From: RYN-133 sp036497285
GTDB taxonomy: Bacteria; Actinomycetota; Actinomycetes; Mycobacteriales; Jatrophihabitantaceae
Direction: 5' to 3'
Assembly: GCA_036497285.1 (NCBI GenBank)
Contig: DASXJR010000027.1
Coordinates: forward strand, 1 to 64,000
DNA length: 64,000 nucleotides
A model generated the notes under the pieces. That model did not search any database and was not told the DNA's origin. It saw only the letters and a program-made list of their open reading frames with translations. The first letter of the stretch is position 1; the number at the start of each line of letters is the position of its first letter. This document shows, one piece after another, positions 47,854 through 56,099 of this stretch. The position numbers and the translations under genes were made by a program.

Positions 47854-48840
47854 TCACTGGTAGTCGATGACGTGGCAGAGCCCGGGCTCGCGTCCGTCCG
47901 CGATGCGGGCCATGACCTCGGGCAGGTCGGTGAAGCGCGAGCGTCCGGACAGCAGCGCGTCGAACGCCGGATCCAGCAGCAGATCCAGCGACAGGGCCAG
48001 CCGATCGGCGGTGGTCCGGTTCGTGCGCCGGGCGGGCGCGACGCGGCCGACCTGGCTCGCGCGCACGGCCAGCCGGCTGGAGTGGAAACTGCCGCCGAGC
48101 CGCACGTCGACCGGATCGTCGCCGTACCAGCTCAGCTCGATCACCTCGCCCTCGGTGGCGAGCAGATCGAGCGAGAGCTGCAGTCCGGCCGCGGAGGCGC
48201 TGGTGTGGAAGACGAGGTCGGAGCCACCCCGCGCCGATGAGGGCACGGCGAACGCCGCGCCCAATTCCGTCGCGGTTGACGCCCTGCCGGCATCGACGTC
48301 GATCAACGTGACGTCGATGCCTGGCATCCGTGCGAGCAACCGCGCGATGCAACAGCCGACCATGCCCGCACCGACCACCGCGACGCGGTCACCGACGCGA
48401 GGCGCGGCGTCCCACATCGCGTTGACCGCGGTCTCAACAGTGCCGGCCAACACCGCTCGCATAGGCGGCACCCCGTCCGGGACGACCTGCACCGCGCTCG
48501 CCGGAACGACGTACGCGCTTTGATGCGGGTAGAGGCAGAACACCGTGTGCCCGAGCAGCTCCGGCGCGCCACTTTCGACGACACCGACACTCAGGTAGCC
48601 GTACTTCACCGGGCCGGGGAACGATCCCTCCTGGAACGGCGCGCGCATGATGTCGACCTGACTCGACGGCACCTTCCCGCGGAAGACGAGTGTCTCCGTC
48701 CCGCGGCTGATCCCGGAGAACAAGGTGCGGACGAGCACCTCGGCAAGTCCGGGTTCGGGCACGTACGCCGGACGCAACTCGCCCGCACCAGGTCGGCACA
48801 CCCAGAACGCGAGCGTGTCTTGTGCCACGGAGTCCCCCAT
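47854..48840 (-). CDS. MDR-superfamily (zinc-type alcohol) dehydrogenase
   Basis: The 328-residue protein has the MDR layout: 'VRTLFSGISRGTETLVFRGK', 'FPGPVKYGYLSVGVVESG', the NAD(P) Rossmann loop 'VAVVGAGMVGCCIARLLA' and 'VIELSWYGDD'. The usual catalytic Cys-x-x-D motif is absent ('FSGISRGTE'), so zinc catalysis of the classical type is unlikely; similar proteins act on polyols or sugar alcohols. It starts at ATG 48840, divergent from the CDP-alcohol phosphatidyltransferase by 45 bp, and heads the seven-gene run. Confidence 0.84.
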   Translation of the reverse strand: MGDSVAQDTLAFWVCRPGAGELRPAYVPEPGLAEVLVRTLFSGISRGTETLVFRGKVPSSQVDIMRAPFQEGSFPGPVKYGYLSVGVVESGAPELLGHTVFCLYPHQSAYVVPASAVQVVPDGVPPMRAVLAGTVETAVNAMWDAAPRVGDRVAVVGAGMVGCCIARLLARMPGIDVTLIDVDAGRASTATELGAAFAVPSSARGGSDLVFHTSASAAGLQLSLDLLATEGEVIELSWYGDDPVDVRLGGSFHSSRLAVRASQVGRVAPARRTNRTTADRLALSLDLLLDPAFDALLSGRSRFTDLPEVMARIADGREPGLCHVIDYQ

Positions 48841-48885
48841 TCCCGCGAACCGTACCGCCCGCTTCTCCGTATCAGCTACGTGCGG

Positions 48886-49875
48886 ATGTTGACCGTGGTT
48901 CGAGCCGGCCCGGCGCTGGGGCTCGCCGGCCAAGTCGCATTGCTCGCGCTACTGGGCGTGGGCGCTGCGGGCTGGGCCGTCGGGCTGTGCTGGGCGGTGC
49001 TCGTCGCCGCGTTCCTCGACCGCGGCCTGGCCCGTCTCGGGCGGCGCGCGCTCGGACCGGCCGACCGCGTCACGCTCGTCCGGGCCGTCCTCACCGGGGG
49101 AGTGGCCGCGCTGGTCGCTGATGCGTTCAGCGCACAACTGCGCGTGGTCGCGGTCGTGGCGCTGTGCGTGATCGCGCTTGTGCTCGATGCGGTGGACGGC
49201 CCCGTCGCCCGCATCACCGCCACTGCGTCGCCGCTCGGCGCCCGCTTCGACATGGAGGTGGACGCGTTCCTCATCCTCGCGTTGAGCGTCGAGGCGGCCC
49301 GTGACTTCGGTGGCTGGGTGCTGCTCATCGGCGCGGCGCGCTACGTGTTGTGGCTGGCCGAACGCGCGGTGGGCTGGCTGCGCATCGCCGTGGCGCCGCG
49401 GTACTGGCGCAAGACGGTCGCGGCGATCCAGGGCATCACCCTCACCGTCGCGGTCGCCGGTGTGCTGCCCGAGATGGTGATCGCCGCGCTGCTCGCGGTG
49501 GCGCTGTTGCTGCTCGCCGAGTCGTTCGGGCAGGTCGTCTGGTTGCAACGGCACGCACATCGAGGCACCCCGGCCGAGCCCCGGCGCCTGTGGCTCGGCT
49601 CGGCGGTCAACGGCGTCGCGTTCGCGGTCGCCTGGTTCGCCCTCGTCGCGCCGGACAACCTCGGCGAACTGACTCCGACGGCTTTTGTGCGGATCCCGGT
49701 CGAGGGACTCGGCGTGGCCGCGATCACTGCTCTGGTGCCCGGGCCGGCTCGGACGGCCGATTCGGTCGGGCACGCGTGGACGACCGTTGTCGTAGCGGTC
49801 GCGCTCGCGCTCGCGGTTGCCATCGTCGTGTGCGGCACACGGGCGGTCGGCCGACTACGTGTGGCGCAGCGATGA
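48886..49875 (+). CDS. CDP-alcohol phosphatidyltransferase-like membrane protein
   Basis: The 329-residue protein contains the CDP-OH-P motif D-x2-D-G-x2-A-R-x8-G-x3-D-x3-D as 'DAVDGPVAR' ... 'GARFDMEVD' at about residues 102-125. Its helices span the whole length, including a C-terminal extension of three or more beyond the usual six. Enzymes of this family move a phosphoalcohol group from CDP to an acceptor to make phospholipids or inositol lipids. Together with the divergent GT4/UPF0104 genes it points to a membrane-lipid product. ATG 48886 is used; GTG 48880 is possible. Confidence 0.84.
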   Translation: MLTVVRAGPALGLAGQVALLALLGVGAAGWAVGLCWAVLVAAFLDRGLARLGRRALGPADRVTLVRAVLTGGVAALVADAFSAQLRVVAVVALCVIALVLDAVDGPVARITATASPLGARFDMEVDAFLILALSVEAARDFGGWVLLIGAARYVLWLAERAVGWLRIAVAPRYWRKTVAAIQGITLTVAVAGVLPEMVIAALLAVALLLLAESFGQVVWLQRHAHRGTPAEPRRLWLGSAVNGVAFAVAWFALVAPDNLGELTPTAFVRIPVEGLGVAAITALVPGPARTADSVGHAWTTVVVAVALALAVAIVVCGTRAVGRLRVAQR

Positions 49876-50021
49876 TCGGGTGCACGCCGGCGTGTCCGAC
49901 GGACGCCCTACGCGACCGATTCTCACCGTTCGGCACGTCGTCTGCGCACTGACCGCCGGAGTTTCGCGAGTGGCGACGCGCCCGACACGTCCACGCAACA
50001 CCGACGGCGCAGGATTCGGTC

Positions 50022-50633
50022 ATGCCCGCTCACAACGCGCTTCGCGGCCTCGACGGCACCGGCATCGAACGGATCCGGGCCCCGTGGCTGCTCTACGTGG
50101 ACGGCGCCGCGCTCACCGTGCGCGGTGCCGTCCCGCAGGACCTGCCCGGAGTCGCGCTCATGCACGGCCGCTGCTCGGCCAAGTCGTTGCTTGATCGGTA
50201 TCGCGCCGGCGGGCGTTTCCCGGCGATCATCGTGCTCGACGGGCACTTGCGTGATCCGCTGAGCTTCGTCGTGACGACCGACAACGGACGGATCGTGGCG
50301 CTCGCCCGCGTCGCACCCGACGCCGACCACAACTTCGGCAGCGCGGAGATCTCGATGTTGGTCGAGGACCAGTGGCAGCACATCGGCATCGGCCGGGCGC
50401 TGCTTCGGCACGTGGCCGCCGCGGCTGCCCTGAGCGGCTACCGGCAGCTGATCTCCTACCCCGGCACCACCGTTGCGACCATGCAACGGCTGATGGGCGG
50501 GATCGGGACGACGCGGCTCAGCACCGACCTGCACCGCCACCTGCACACTGCGCTGTCCGAGCACACCAAGCGCGGTCTCGGCCTGCTCATCGACGGCGGC
50601 GCGGCCGCCCGAGCGGTGCACGCGCTGGGCTGA
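50022..50633 (+). CDS. GNAT-type N-acetyltransferase-like protein
   Basis: The 203-residue protein carries a GNAT motif A 'LVEDQWQHIGIGRALLRHVA', after a 'GRIVALARVAPDA' strand; the C-terminal part is helical and has no known motif. It could transfer an acetyl group to an amine or protein; the substrate is unknown. It stands alone: 146 bp of non-coding DNA precede it, in which I see nothing, and a convergent small gene ends 9 nt after it. ATG 50022 is used. Confidence 0.75.
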   Translation: MPAHNALRGLDGTGIERIRAPWLLYVDGAALTVRGAVPQDLPGVALMHGRCSAKSLLDRYRAGGRFPAIIVLDGHLRDPLSFVVTTDNGRIVALARVAPDADHNFGSAEISMLVEDQWQHIGIGRALLRHVAAAAALSGYRQLISYPGTTVATMQRLMGGIGTTRLSTDLHRHLHTALSEHTKRGLGLLIDGGAAARAVHALG

Positions 50634-50642
50634 CCAGTCTGG

Positions 50643-50867
50643 CTAGCCCTGCTTGTTGGCGACGGCGGCCAGCGCGCCGGCCAACGCGAAGTACTTGTTG
50701 GTGCCGAGATCGGCGATCGTCTTGATGTTGAACGTGTCGCGCAGGATCTCGTCGTGCTTCTCGGTGAGACCGGCGAGCGCCGACGGTGGCGCGGCGAGGA
50801 TCTCGTCCAACGTCTTGTTCTCCCAGACCTTGTCCAGGCCCTTTTCGAGGTTCACGGAGACGGCCAT
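50643..50867 (-). CDS. Small conserved-looking protein with HhH-like segment (74 aa)
   Basis: The ATG at 50867, behind GAGGAG, opens a 74-residue protein: 'MAVSVNLEKGLDKVWENKTL' followed by 'DEILAAPPSALAGLTEKHDE' and 'FNIKTIADLGTNKYFALAGA'. The 'LAGL...NIKTIADLGTNKY' segment has helix-hairpin-helix character as in DUF4332-like folds. Similar small proteins occur in other actinobacteria, from memory. It may bind DNA or protein; no function is known. It is followed on the same strand by nothing and preceded by the methyltransferase gene 71 nt away. Confidence 0.72.
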   Translation of the reverse strand: MAVSVNLEKGLDKVWENKTLDEILAAPPSALAGLTEKHDEILRDTFNIKTIADLGTNKYFALAGALAAVANKQG

Positions 50868-50938
50868 GGTTGAAGGCTCCTCTTCGTCGTCGTGTGTCTG
50901 GAACGGCACCTCCACCTTCGCGCACCGGCTTGTGCGGT

Positions 50939-51736
50939 TCACGGCCGGGGGGTGACCAGCTCCCACGGGACCGTCAGCTCCGCATGCCGGGCGCGCGACG
51001 CGTCGACCGGTGCATCCAGGGCCCGGCAGGCGGCTGTCCACCGCTGCCGGGGACCGAACACCGACAGCGCCGCGGCTGCGTCCCACGCCCGGTCGAGGTT
51101 GGCGAGCAGAGCGTGGATCGGCTGCCCCGGGACGTTGTGGTGGATCAGCGCCTTGGGCAGCCGCTCCGCCAGTTCGGACGGGCGGGCGAGCGTCTCGAGC
51201 TTGCACGCCAGGGTGAGCGAGCGCGGCCCGTCCCGGTCGAGCAGCACCCACGCGCCGAGGCGGCCGATCTCGTCGCACGTCCCCTCGACCAGCAGACCAC
51301 CGTCGGCGAGGTGCGCCCGCATCATGTCCCATGCCTCGAGCGCGGCCCGCTCGTCGTACTGTCGCAACACGTTCGCGGCGCGCACGAGAGCGGGCCGCAG
51401 CCCGGCGAGCTCGAAGCCGCCACGCGCGAAGGTCAGTCGCGGTGGATCGGCGGCGCTTTCAGCGGCGGCGACGCGGTCGGGATCGATCTCGACGCCGACC
51501 ACGCGGACGTCCGGACGCACCCTGGCCAGACGGCCCGCCAGCTCGACCGCAGTGACCGGCGTCGCGCCGTAACCGAGGTCGACCACGAGCGGATCAGGCG
51601 CCTGCCGCAGCCGGTTGCCGAGGGTCGCGGCGATCCAGTTGTCCATACGCCGCAGCCGATTCGGATTGGTCGTGCCTCGCGTCGGCAGGCCGAGCGCGCG
51701 GGCGCGGCCCGCGGCGAGACGTGGCTGGCGGGGCAC
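50939..51736 (-). CDS. SAM-dependent methyltransferase-like protein
   Basis: The 265-residue protein has a conserved N-terminal 'GLPTRGTTNPNRLRRMDNWI' and the SAM loop 'LVVDLGYGATPVTAVELAGR' followed by 'VVGVEIDPDRVAAAE'. Downstream are 'DMMRAHLADGGLLVEGTCDE' and 'HHNVPGQPIHALLANLDRAW'. Such proteins sit divergent from murB in other actinobacteria, from memory. GTG 51736 is used because the TTNPNRLRR block is family-typical and lies before the first ATG. The substrate is unknown. Confidence 0.83.
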   Translation of the reverse strand: MPRQPRLAAGRARALGLPTRGTTNPNRLRRMDNWIAATLGNRLRQAPDPLVVDLGYGATPVTAVELAGRLARVRPDVRVVGVEIDPDRVAAAESAADPPRLTFARGGFELAGLRPALVRAANVLRQYDERAALEAWDMMRAHLADGGLLVEGTCDEIGRLGAWVLLDRDGPRSLTLACKLETLARPSELAERLPKALIHHNVPGQPIHALLANLDRAWDAAAALSVFGPRQRWTAACRALDAPVDASRARHAELTVPWELVTPRP

Positions 51737-51760
51737 AGCCGCAGGGTAGCGTCGCTGCTC

Positions 51761-52747
51761 GTGCTGCTCTCCGATCTGACCACGCTGCGCCTCGGCGGGC
51801 CGGCCGCGCAGGTAGTGACCGCGACGTCGGCCGGCGAGCTGGTCGACGCGGTGCGCACGGCCGACGAGGCGGGCGACCCCGTCCTCGTCGTGGGCGGGGG
51901 CAGCAACCTCGTGGTCGCCGACTCCGGCTGGCCGGGCGTGGTGGTGCTCGTCCGGTCGCTCGGCGTGACCCGCGACGGCGGTATGGTCACCGCCCAGGCC
52001 GGCGAGGTGTGGGACGACTTCGTCGCGCGCACGGTCGCCGAGGGTTGGTCCGGACTCGCGCCGATGTCCGGAATTCCGGGCCTCACCGGCGCGACGCCCG
52101 TCCAGAACGTCGGCGCGTACGGCACCGAGGTCGCCGACACCATCACCGCGCTGCGGGTGTACGACCGCGCGACCGAGCGGGTCGAGGACTGGGATCCGCT
52201 GCGCTGCCAGTTCGGCTTCCGCACCAGCGCGCTCAAGCACACCGACCGCTACGTGGTACTCGCGGTCAGCTTCGCCCTGCCGGAGTCCGACCTCGCGCCG
52301 GTGCGCTATCTCGAGGTCGCGCGGCGGCTCGGCGTCGAACCGGGTTCGCGCGCGCCGTCCGCCCTGGTGCGCAAGACGGTGCTGGAACTGCGGCGTAGCA
52401 AGGGCATGCTGCTCGACCCGTCCGATCACGACACGTGGAGCGTGGGCTCGTTCTTCGTGAACCCGTTCGTGGCGCCGGACGCGGTGCCGGACGGCTGCCC
52501 GCACTGGGTCGTCGACGGGCAGATGAAGCTGTCGGCCGGGTGGCTGATCGAGAACGCCGGTTACGGCAAGGGCTACGGGACGGGCCGGGCCCGGGTGTCG
52601 ACCAAGCATTCGCTCGCGCTGACGAACCGGGGCGGGGCGACGACGGCGGAACTGCTCGAGCTCGCCCGCGAGATTCGCGACGGCGTCGAGGCCAAGTACG
52701 GCGTCCGGCTGCGTCCCGAGGCGCACCTGACCGGCGTCACCCTCTGA
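51761..52747 (+). CDS. murB: UDP-N-acetylenolpyruvoylglucosamine reductase
   Basis: The 328-residue protein shows the FAD-binding part 'VLVVGGGSNLVVADSGWPG', 'LAPMSGIPGLTGATPVQNVG' and 'AYGTEVADTI', the proton-donor Ser in 'TWSVGSFFVNPFV' and the C-terminal Glu in 'RLRPEAHLTGVTL'. It reduces UDP-GlcNAc-enolpyruvate to UDP-MurNAc in peptidoglycan synthesis. It starts at GTG 51761, 24 bp from the divergent methyltransferase start. The 42-nt palindrome follows 5 nt after the stop. Confidence 0.95.
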   Translation: MLLSDLTTLRLGGPAAQVVTATSAGELVDAVRTADEAGDPVLVVGGGSNLVVADSGWPGVVVLVRSLGVTRDGGMVTAQAGEVWDDFVARTVAEGWSGLAPMSGIPGLTGATPVQNVGAYGTEVADTITALRVYDRATERVEDWDPLRCQFGFRTSALKHTDRYVVLAVSFALPESDLAPVRYLEVARRLGVEPGSRAPSALVRKTVLELRRSKGMLLDPSDHDTWSVGSFFVNPFVAPDAVPDGCPHWVVDGQMKLSAGWLIENAGYGKGYGTGRARVSTKHSLALTNRGGATTAELLELAREIRDGVEAKYGVRLRPEAHLTGVTL

Positions 52748-52752
52748 GCCAC

Positions 52753-52794
52753 TTTTGGCGGCACGCCGTCAAATAGGACGTCCTGCCGCCAAAA
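52753..52794. repeat. 42-nt palindromic element, copy 2 (likely bidirectional terminator)
   Basis: The arms TTTTGGCGGCA (52753-52763) and TGCCGCCAAAA (52784-52794) pair perfectly; the innermost A-T pair replaces the C-G pair of copy 1. The loop holds CAAATAG (52770-52776), the reverse complement of the copy 1 loop motif. It fills the gap between convergent murB and the SDR gene. Confidence 0.85.
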
Positions 52795-52802
52795 CCGGCA
52801 CT

Positions 52803-53543
52803 TCAGGACGTGCGGTGCACCTTGTACGGGGCGGCCTGGGCGATGGGCTTGACCACCAGCAGGTCGATGTTGACGTGTGCGGGCCGGGTCGCCGCGAACG
52901 TGATGCAGTCGGCGACGTCGTCGGCGGTGAGCGGGGCGTCGACGCCCGCGTAGACCTTGTCCGCCGCGGCCTGGTCGCCGCGGTAGCGCACGAGCGAGAA
53001 CTCGTCGGTGCGCACCATCCCCGGCGCGATCTCGGTGACCCGGATCGGACGTCCGTTCAACTCCAGCCGCAGCGTCTCGACCAGCGCAGTGGTGCCGTGC
53101 TTGGCCGCGGTGTACCCGCCGCCGCCCTCGTACACGAGGTGTCCTGCGATCGAGCCTGTCACGAGCACGTGCCCGCCGCCGCCGGCTGACAGCGCCGGCA
53201 GCAGCGCCTGGGTCACCCGCAGCGCGCCGATCACGTTGCTCTCGTACATCGCCTGCCAATCCGCGGGATCGGCCTTCTCGACCGTTTCCGTGCCGATCGC
53301 ACCGCCCGCGTTGTTCACCAGCACCGCGACGTCGTCGACCGTCGCCGCGAGAGCGGCAACCGAGGCGGGATCGGTGACGTCCAGGGTCACCGCGGTCACG
53401 TTCGGGACGGACTCGGCGAGCTCGTCGAGCCGGTCGCGGCGGCGCGCCGCCGCGAGCACCGAGAACCCCACTTTCGACAGCCGCCGCACCGTCGCAGCGC
53501 CGATGCCGCTCGACGCTCCCGTGACCACCGCAACTCCGCCCAT
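52803..53543 (-). CDS. Short-chain dehydrogenase/reductase (Rv0484c-like)
   Basis: The 246-residue protein has the SDR cofactor loop 'VVTGASSGIGAATVRRL', 'LVNNAGGAIG', the catalytic Ser in 'VTGSIAGHLVYEGG' and Tyr-x3-Lys in 'GYTAAKHGTT'. It is an NADP(H)-dependent oxidoreductase of the YdfG/serine-dehydrogenase type; the Arg-rich region after the first strand favours NADP. It lies between murB and mshA, as Rv0484c does in M. tuberculosis. ATG 53543 is used, 33 bp from the divergent mshA. Confidence 0.9.
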   Translation of the reverse strand: MGGVAVVTGASSGIGAATVRRLSKVGFSVLAAARRRDRLDELAESVPNVTAVTLDVTDPASVAALAATVDDVAVLVNNAGGAIGTETVEKADPADWQAMYESNVIGALRVTQALLPALSAGGGGHVLVTGSIAGHLVYEGGGGYTAAKHGTTALVETLRLELNGRPIRVTEIAPGMVRTDEFSLVRYRGDQAAADKVYAGVDAPLTADDVADCITFAATRPAHVNIDLLVVKPIAQAAPYKVHRTS

Positions 53544-53576
53544 GCCCCCATCCTGCCGCTCAGGCATGATCGAGGG

Positions 53577-54803
53577 GTGCGAGACATCCGCCGGGTCGCG
53601 ATGCTCAGCGTCCACACCTCGCCCCTCGACCCACCGGGCGGCGGCGATGCCGGCGGCATGAACGTGTACATCGTCGAGACCGCCAAGCGGCTCGCCCAGC
53701 GCGACATCCTCGTGGAGATCTTCACCCGCGCCACCCACAGCGAGCAGCCGCCCGCCGTCGAGCTGGCCGACGGGGTGATGGTGCGGCACGTTACCGCCGG
53801 GCCGTTCGAGGGCCTGGCGAAGGAGGATCTGCCCGCGCAGCTGTGTGCGTTCACCGCCGGTGTGCTGCGCACCGAGGCCTTCCACGATCCGGGGTGGTAC
53901 GACCTCGTCCACTCCCACTACTGGCTGTCCGGGCAGGTCGGCTGGCTGGTGCGGGACCGCTGGAACGTGCCGCTGGTGCACTCCGCGCACACCCTCGCCA
54001 AGGTGAAGAACACGCTGCTGGCCGAGGGCGACGCGCCCGAACCGCGCGCCCGCGTGATCGGTGAGGAGCAGGTGATCGCGGAGGCCGACCGGCTCGTCGC
54101 GTTCACCCCCGAAGAGGCCCACCAGCTGATCGACCTCTACGGCGCCGACCCCGAGCGCGTGCGTACGGTCGCGCCCGGTGTCGATCTGGACGTGTTCCGT
54201 CCCGGCGACCGCGACGCGGCCCGCCGGCAGCTCGGCTTCGCCCCCGACGTCCCGCTGCTGCTGTTCGTCGGCCGCATCCAGCCGCTGAAGGCGCCGGACG
54301 TCTTGCTCCGGGCGGCCGCACGGCTGCGCTCCGACGGCCCCCTGCAAGTCGCGATCGTGGGCGGGCCGAGCGGGTCCGGGCTCGCCACCCCGCAGTGGCT
54401 CGACGACCTCGCGGGCGCGCTCGACCTCGGCGACACCGTCCGCTTCGTGCCGCCCGTGCCGCCGGTGATGCTGCGCGAGTACTACCGCGCCGCCGATCTC
54501 ACCGTCGTCCCCAGCTACAACGAGTCGTTCGGGCTGGTCGCGCTGGAATCCCAGGCCTGCGGCACGCCGGTGGTCGCCGCGGCGGTCGGCGGGCTGCCGA
54601 CAGCGGTGGCGAACGGGACGTCCGGGGTGCTGGTCGACGGCCACGATCCCGACCAGTGGGCCAAGGTGCTGGCCGAGGTGCTCGGCAATCCCGGCGAGCT
54701 GGCCCGGCTGCGCGACAACGCCCGGGCGCACGCCGAGACCTTCTCGTGGGAACGCACGACGAGCGAACTCGTCCGCACCTACGAAGAGGCGTCCGGTCGA
54801 TGA
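53577..54803 (+). CDS. mshA: D-inositol-3-phosphate glycosyltransferase (mycothiol synthesis)
   Basis: The 408-residue GT4 enzyme has the MshA N-terminus 'AMLSVHTSPLDPPGGGDAGG' with 'MNVYIVETAKRLA', 'DLVHSHYWLSGQVGWLV', 'PLVHSAHTLAKVKN' and the donor motif 'YNESFGLVALESQACGTPVV'. It joins GlcNAc from UDP-GlcNAc to inositol-3-phosphate, the first step to mycothiol. It starts at GTG 53577 (the leading residues 'MRDIRRVAMLSV' fit). Its stop overlaps the YbjN gene, as in mycobacteria. Confidence 0.95.
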   Translation: MRDIRRVAMLSVHTSPLDPPGGGDAGGMNVYIVETAKRLAQRDILVEIFTRATHSEQPPAVELADGVMVRHVTAGPFEGLAKEDLPAQLCAFTAGVLRTEAFHDPGWYDLVHSHYWLSGQVGWLVRDRWNVPLVHSAHTLAKVKNTLLAEGDAPEPRARVIGEEQVIAEADRLVAFTPEEAHQLIDLYGADPERVRTVAPGVDLDVFRPGDRDAARRQLGFAPDVPLLLFVGRIQPLKAPDVLLRAAARLRSDGPLQVAIVGGPSGSGLATPQWLDDLAGALDLGDTVRFVPPVPPVMLREYYRAADLTVVPSYNESFGLVALESQACGTPVVAAAVGGLPTAVANGTSGVLVDGHDPDQWAKVLAEVLGNPGELARLRDNARAHAETFSWERTTSELVRTYEEASGR

Positions 54804-55285
54804 CCGGCCCCGCCGAGATCATCCAGGCGACCCTCGGCGACCTGGACCTCGACTACGAGCGCCCCGCCGAAGACCGCTTCGTGGTCGCGCTGCCGGGGGA
54901 GAAGCGGCTGAAGACCGCGTGCTGGCTGGTGATCGGCGCGCACGCGCTCGAGATCCAGGCGTTCGTCATGCGCAAGCCGGACGAGAATCATGCAGCGGTC
55001 TACGAGTACCTGCTGCAGCGCAACGTCCGCACCTATGCGGTCTCGTGGGCGATCGACAGCATGGGCGACGTGTACCTGGCCGGACGGATCCCGCTCGCCG
55101 CGGTGTCGCCGGACGAGATCGATCGGGTGCTCGGCTGCGTCCTCGAATACGCGGACGGGACGTTCAACGCGCTGCTGGAGCTGGGTTTCGGTTCGTCCAT
55201 CAAGCGCGAATGGGCCTGGCGGGTCAAGAACAACGAGTCGCTGGCCAACCTGCAGGCCTTCCGGGACTTCGCGCAGCGCCCCTGA
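54800..55285 (+). CDS. YbjN-family protein (Rv0487-like)
   Basis: The 161-residue protein has the YbjN pattern: 'FVVALPGEKRLKTACWLVIG', 'EIQAFVMRKPDENHAAVYEY', 'YAVSWAIDSMGDVYLAGRIP' and 'SSIKREWAWRVKNNESL'. The fold resembles T3SS chaperones; the role is unknown, though it is always near mshA. The ATG overlaps the mshA stop (ATGA). It may chaperone a partner or sense a signal, which is inferred only from the fold. Confidence 0.9.
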   Translation: MTGPAEIIQATLGDLDLDYERPAEDRFVVALPGEKRLKTACWLVIGAHALEIQAFVMRKPDENHAAVYEYLLQRNVRTYAVSWAIDSMGDVYLAGRIPLAAVSPDEIDRVLGCVLEYADGTFNALLELGFGSSIKREWAWRVKNNESLANLQAFRDFAQRP

Positions 55286-55299
55286 GCGCACTCGGCACA

Positions 55300-56052
55300 A
55301 TGGAGCCCGTGCCGACACTGATCCTGCTCCGCCACGGCGAGAGCGACTGGAACCAGAAGAACCTCTTCACCGGCTGGGTGGACGTCGATCTGACCGCCAA
55401 GGGCGAGGCCGAGGCACGCCGGGGTGGTGAACTGATCCACGAGGCCGGCCTGCTGCCGGATATCGTGCACACCTCGTTGCTGCGCCGCGCGATCCGCACC
55501 GCGAACATCTCGCTGGACGTGATCGATCGGCACTGGCTCGACGTGAAGCGGTCGTGGCGGCTCAACGAACGGCACTACGGCGCGCTGCAGGGCAAGGACA
55601 AGGCCGCGGTACGCGACGAGTTCGGCGACGAGCAGTTCATGCTGTGGCGCCGCTCGTACGACCAGCCGCCGCCCCCGCTCGCCGCCGACGACGAGTTCAG
55701 CCAGGTGAGCGACGCGCGCTACGCCAACCTGCTCGAGTCGGTGCCGCGCACCGAGTGCCTCAAGGACGTCGTCCTGCGGCTGTTGCCGTACTGGTACGAC
55801 GCGATCGTCCCCGACCTGCGGCTCGGACGGACGGTGCTCGTCGCGGCACACGGCAACTCGCTGCGCGGGCTGGTCAAGCATCTGGACGGGCTGACGGACG
55901 ACGAGGTCGTCTCGCTGAACATCCCGACCGGCATCCCGCTGCGCTACGAACTGGACGCGACGACGCTGATGCCGACCGCGCCGGGGCAGTACCTCGATCC
56001 CGACGCGGCCGCCGAAGCAATCGAGGCGGTCGCCAATCAAGGCAAGAAGTAG
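55300..56052 (+). CDS. gpmA: 2,3-bisphosphoglycerate-dependent phosphoglycerate mutase
   Basis: The 250-residue protein has the phosphohistidine motif 'LILLRHGESDWNQKNLFTGW', 'SLLRRAIRTANISLDV', 'LNERHYGALQGKDK' and the second His in 'VLVAAHGNSLRGLVKHLDG'. It interconverts 3- and 2-phosphoglycerate in glycolysis. ATG 55300 is used; GTG 55309 is three codons later. It lies 14 nt after YbjN and 47 nt before senX3, as in mycobacteria. Confidence 0.95.
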   Translation: MEPVPTLILLRHGESDWNQKNLFTGWVDVDLTAKGEAEARRGGELIHEAGLLPDIVHTSLLRRAIRTANISLDVIDRHWLDVKRSWRLNERHYGALQGKDKAAVRDEFGDEQFMLWRRSYDQPPPPLAADDEFSQVSDARYANLLESVPRTECLKDVVLRLLPYWYDAIVPDLRLGRTVLVAAHGNSLRGLVKHLDGLTDDEVVSLNIPTGIPLRYELDATTLMPTAPGQYLDPDAAAEAIEAVANQGKK

Positions 56053-56099
56053 GCGCTCTCCGTCAGCGCGAGTTCGATCGGGAAACTAGCATTCACACC

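Noticed and set aside
48520..48885. Longer N-terminus for the CDP-alcohol phosphatidyltransferase
   Set aside because: The extra part is antisense to the MDR dehydrogenase gene and is not hydrophobic; the membrane protein starts naturally at 48886.
50868..51332. Extension of the 74-residue gene to a 229-residue protein
   Set aside because: The upstream codons overlap the methyltransferase gene in another frame on the same strand and show Arg/Pro/Gly composition; ATG 50867 has a good ribosome site.
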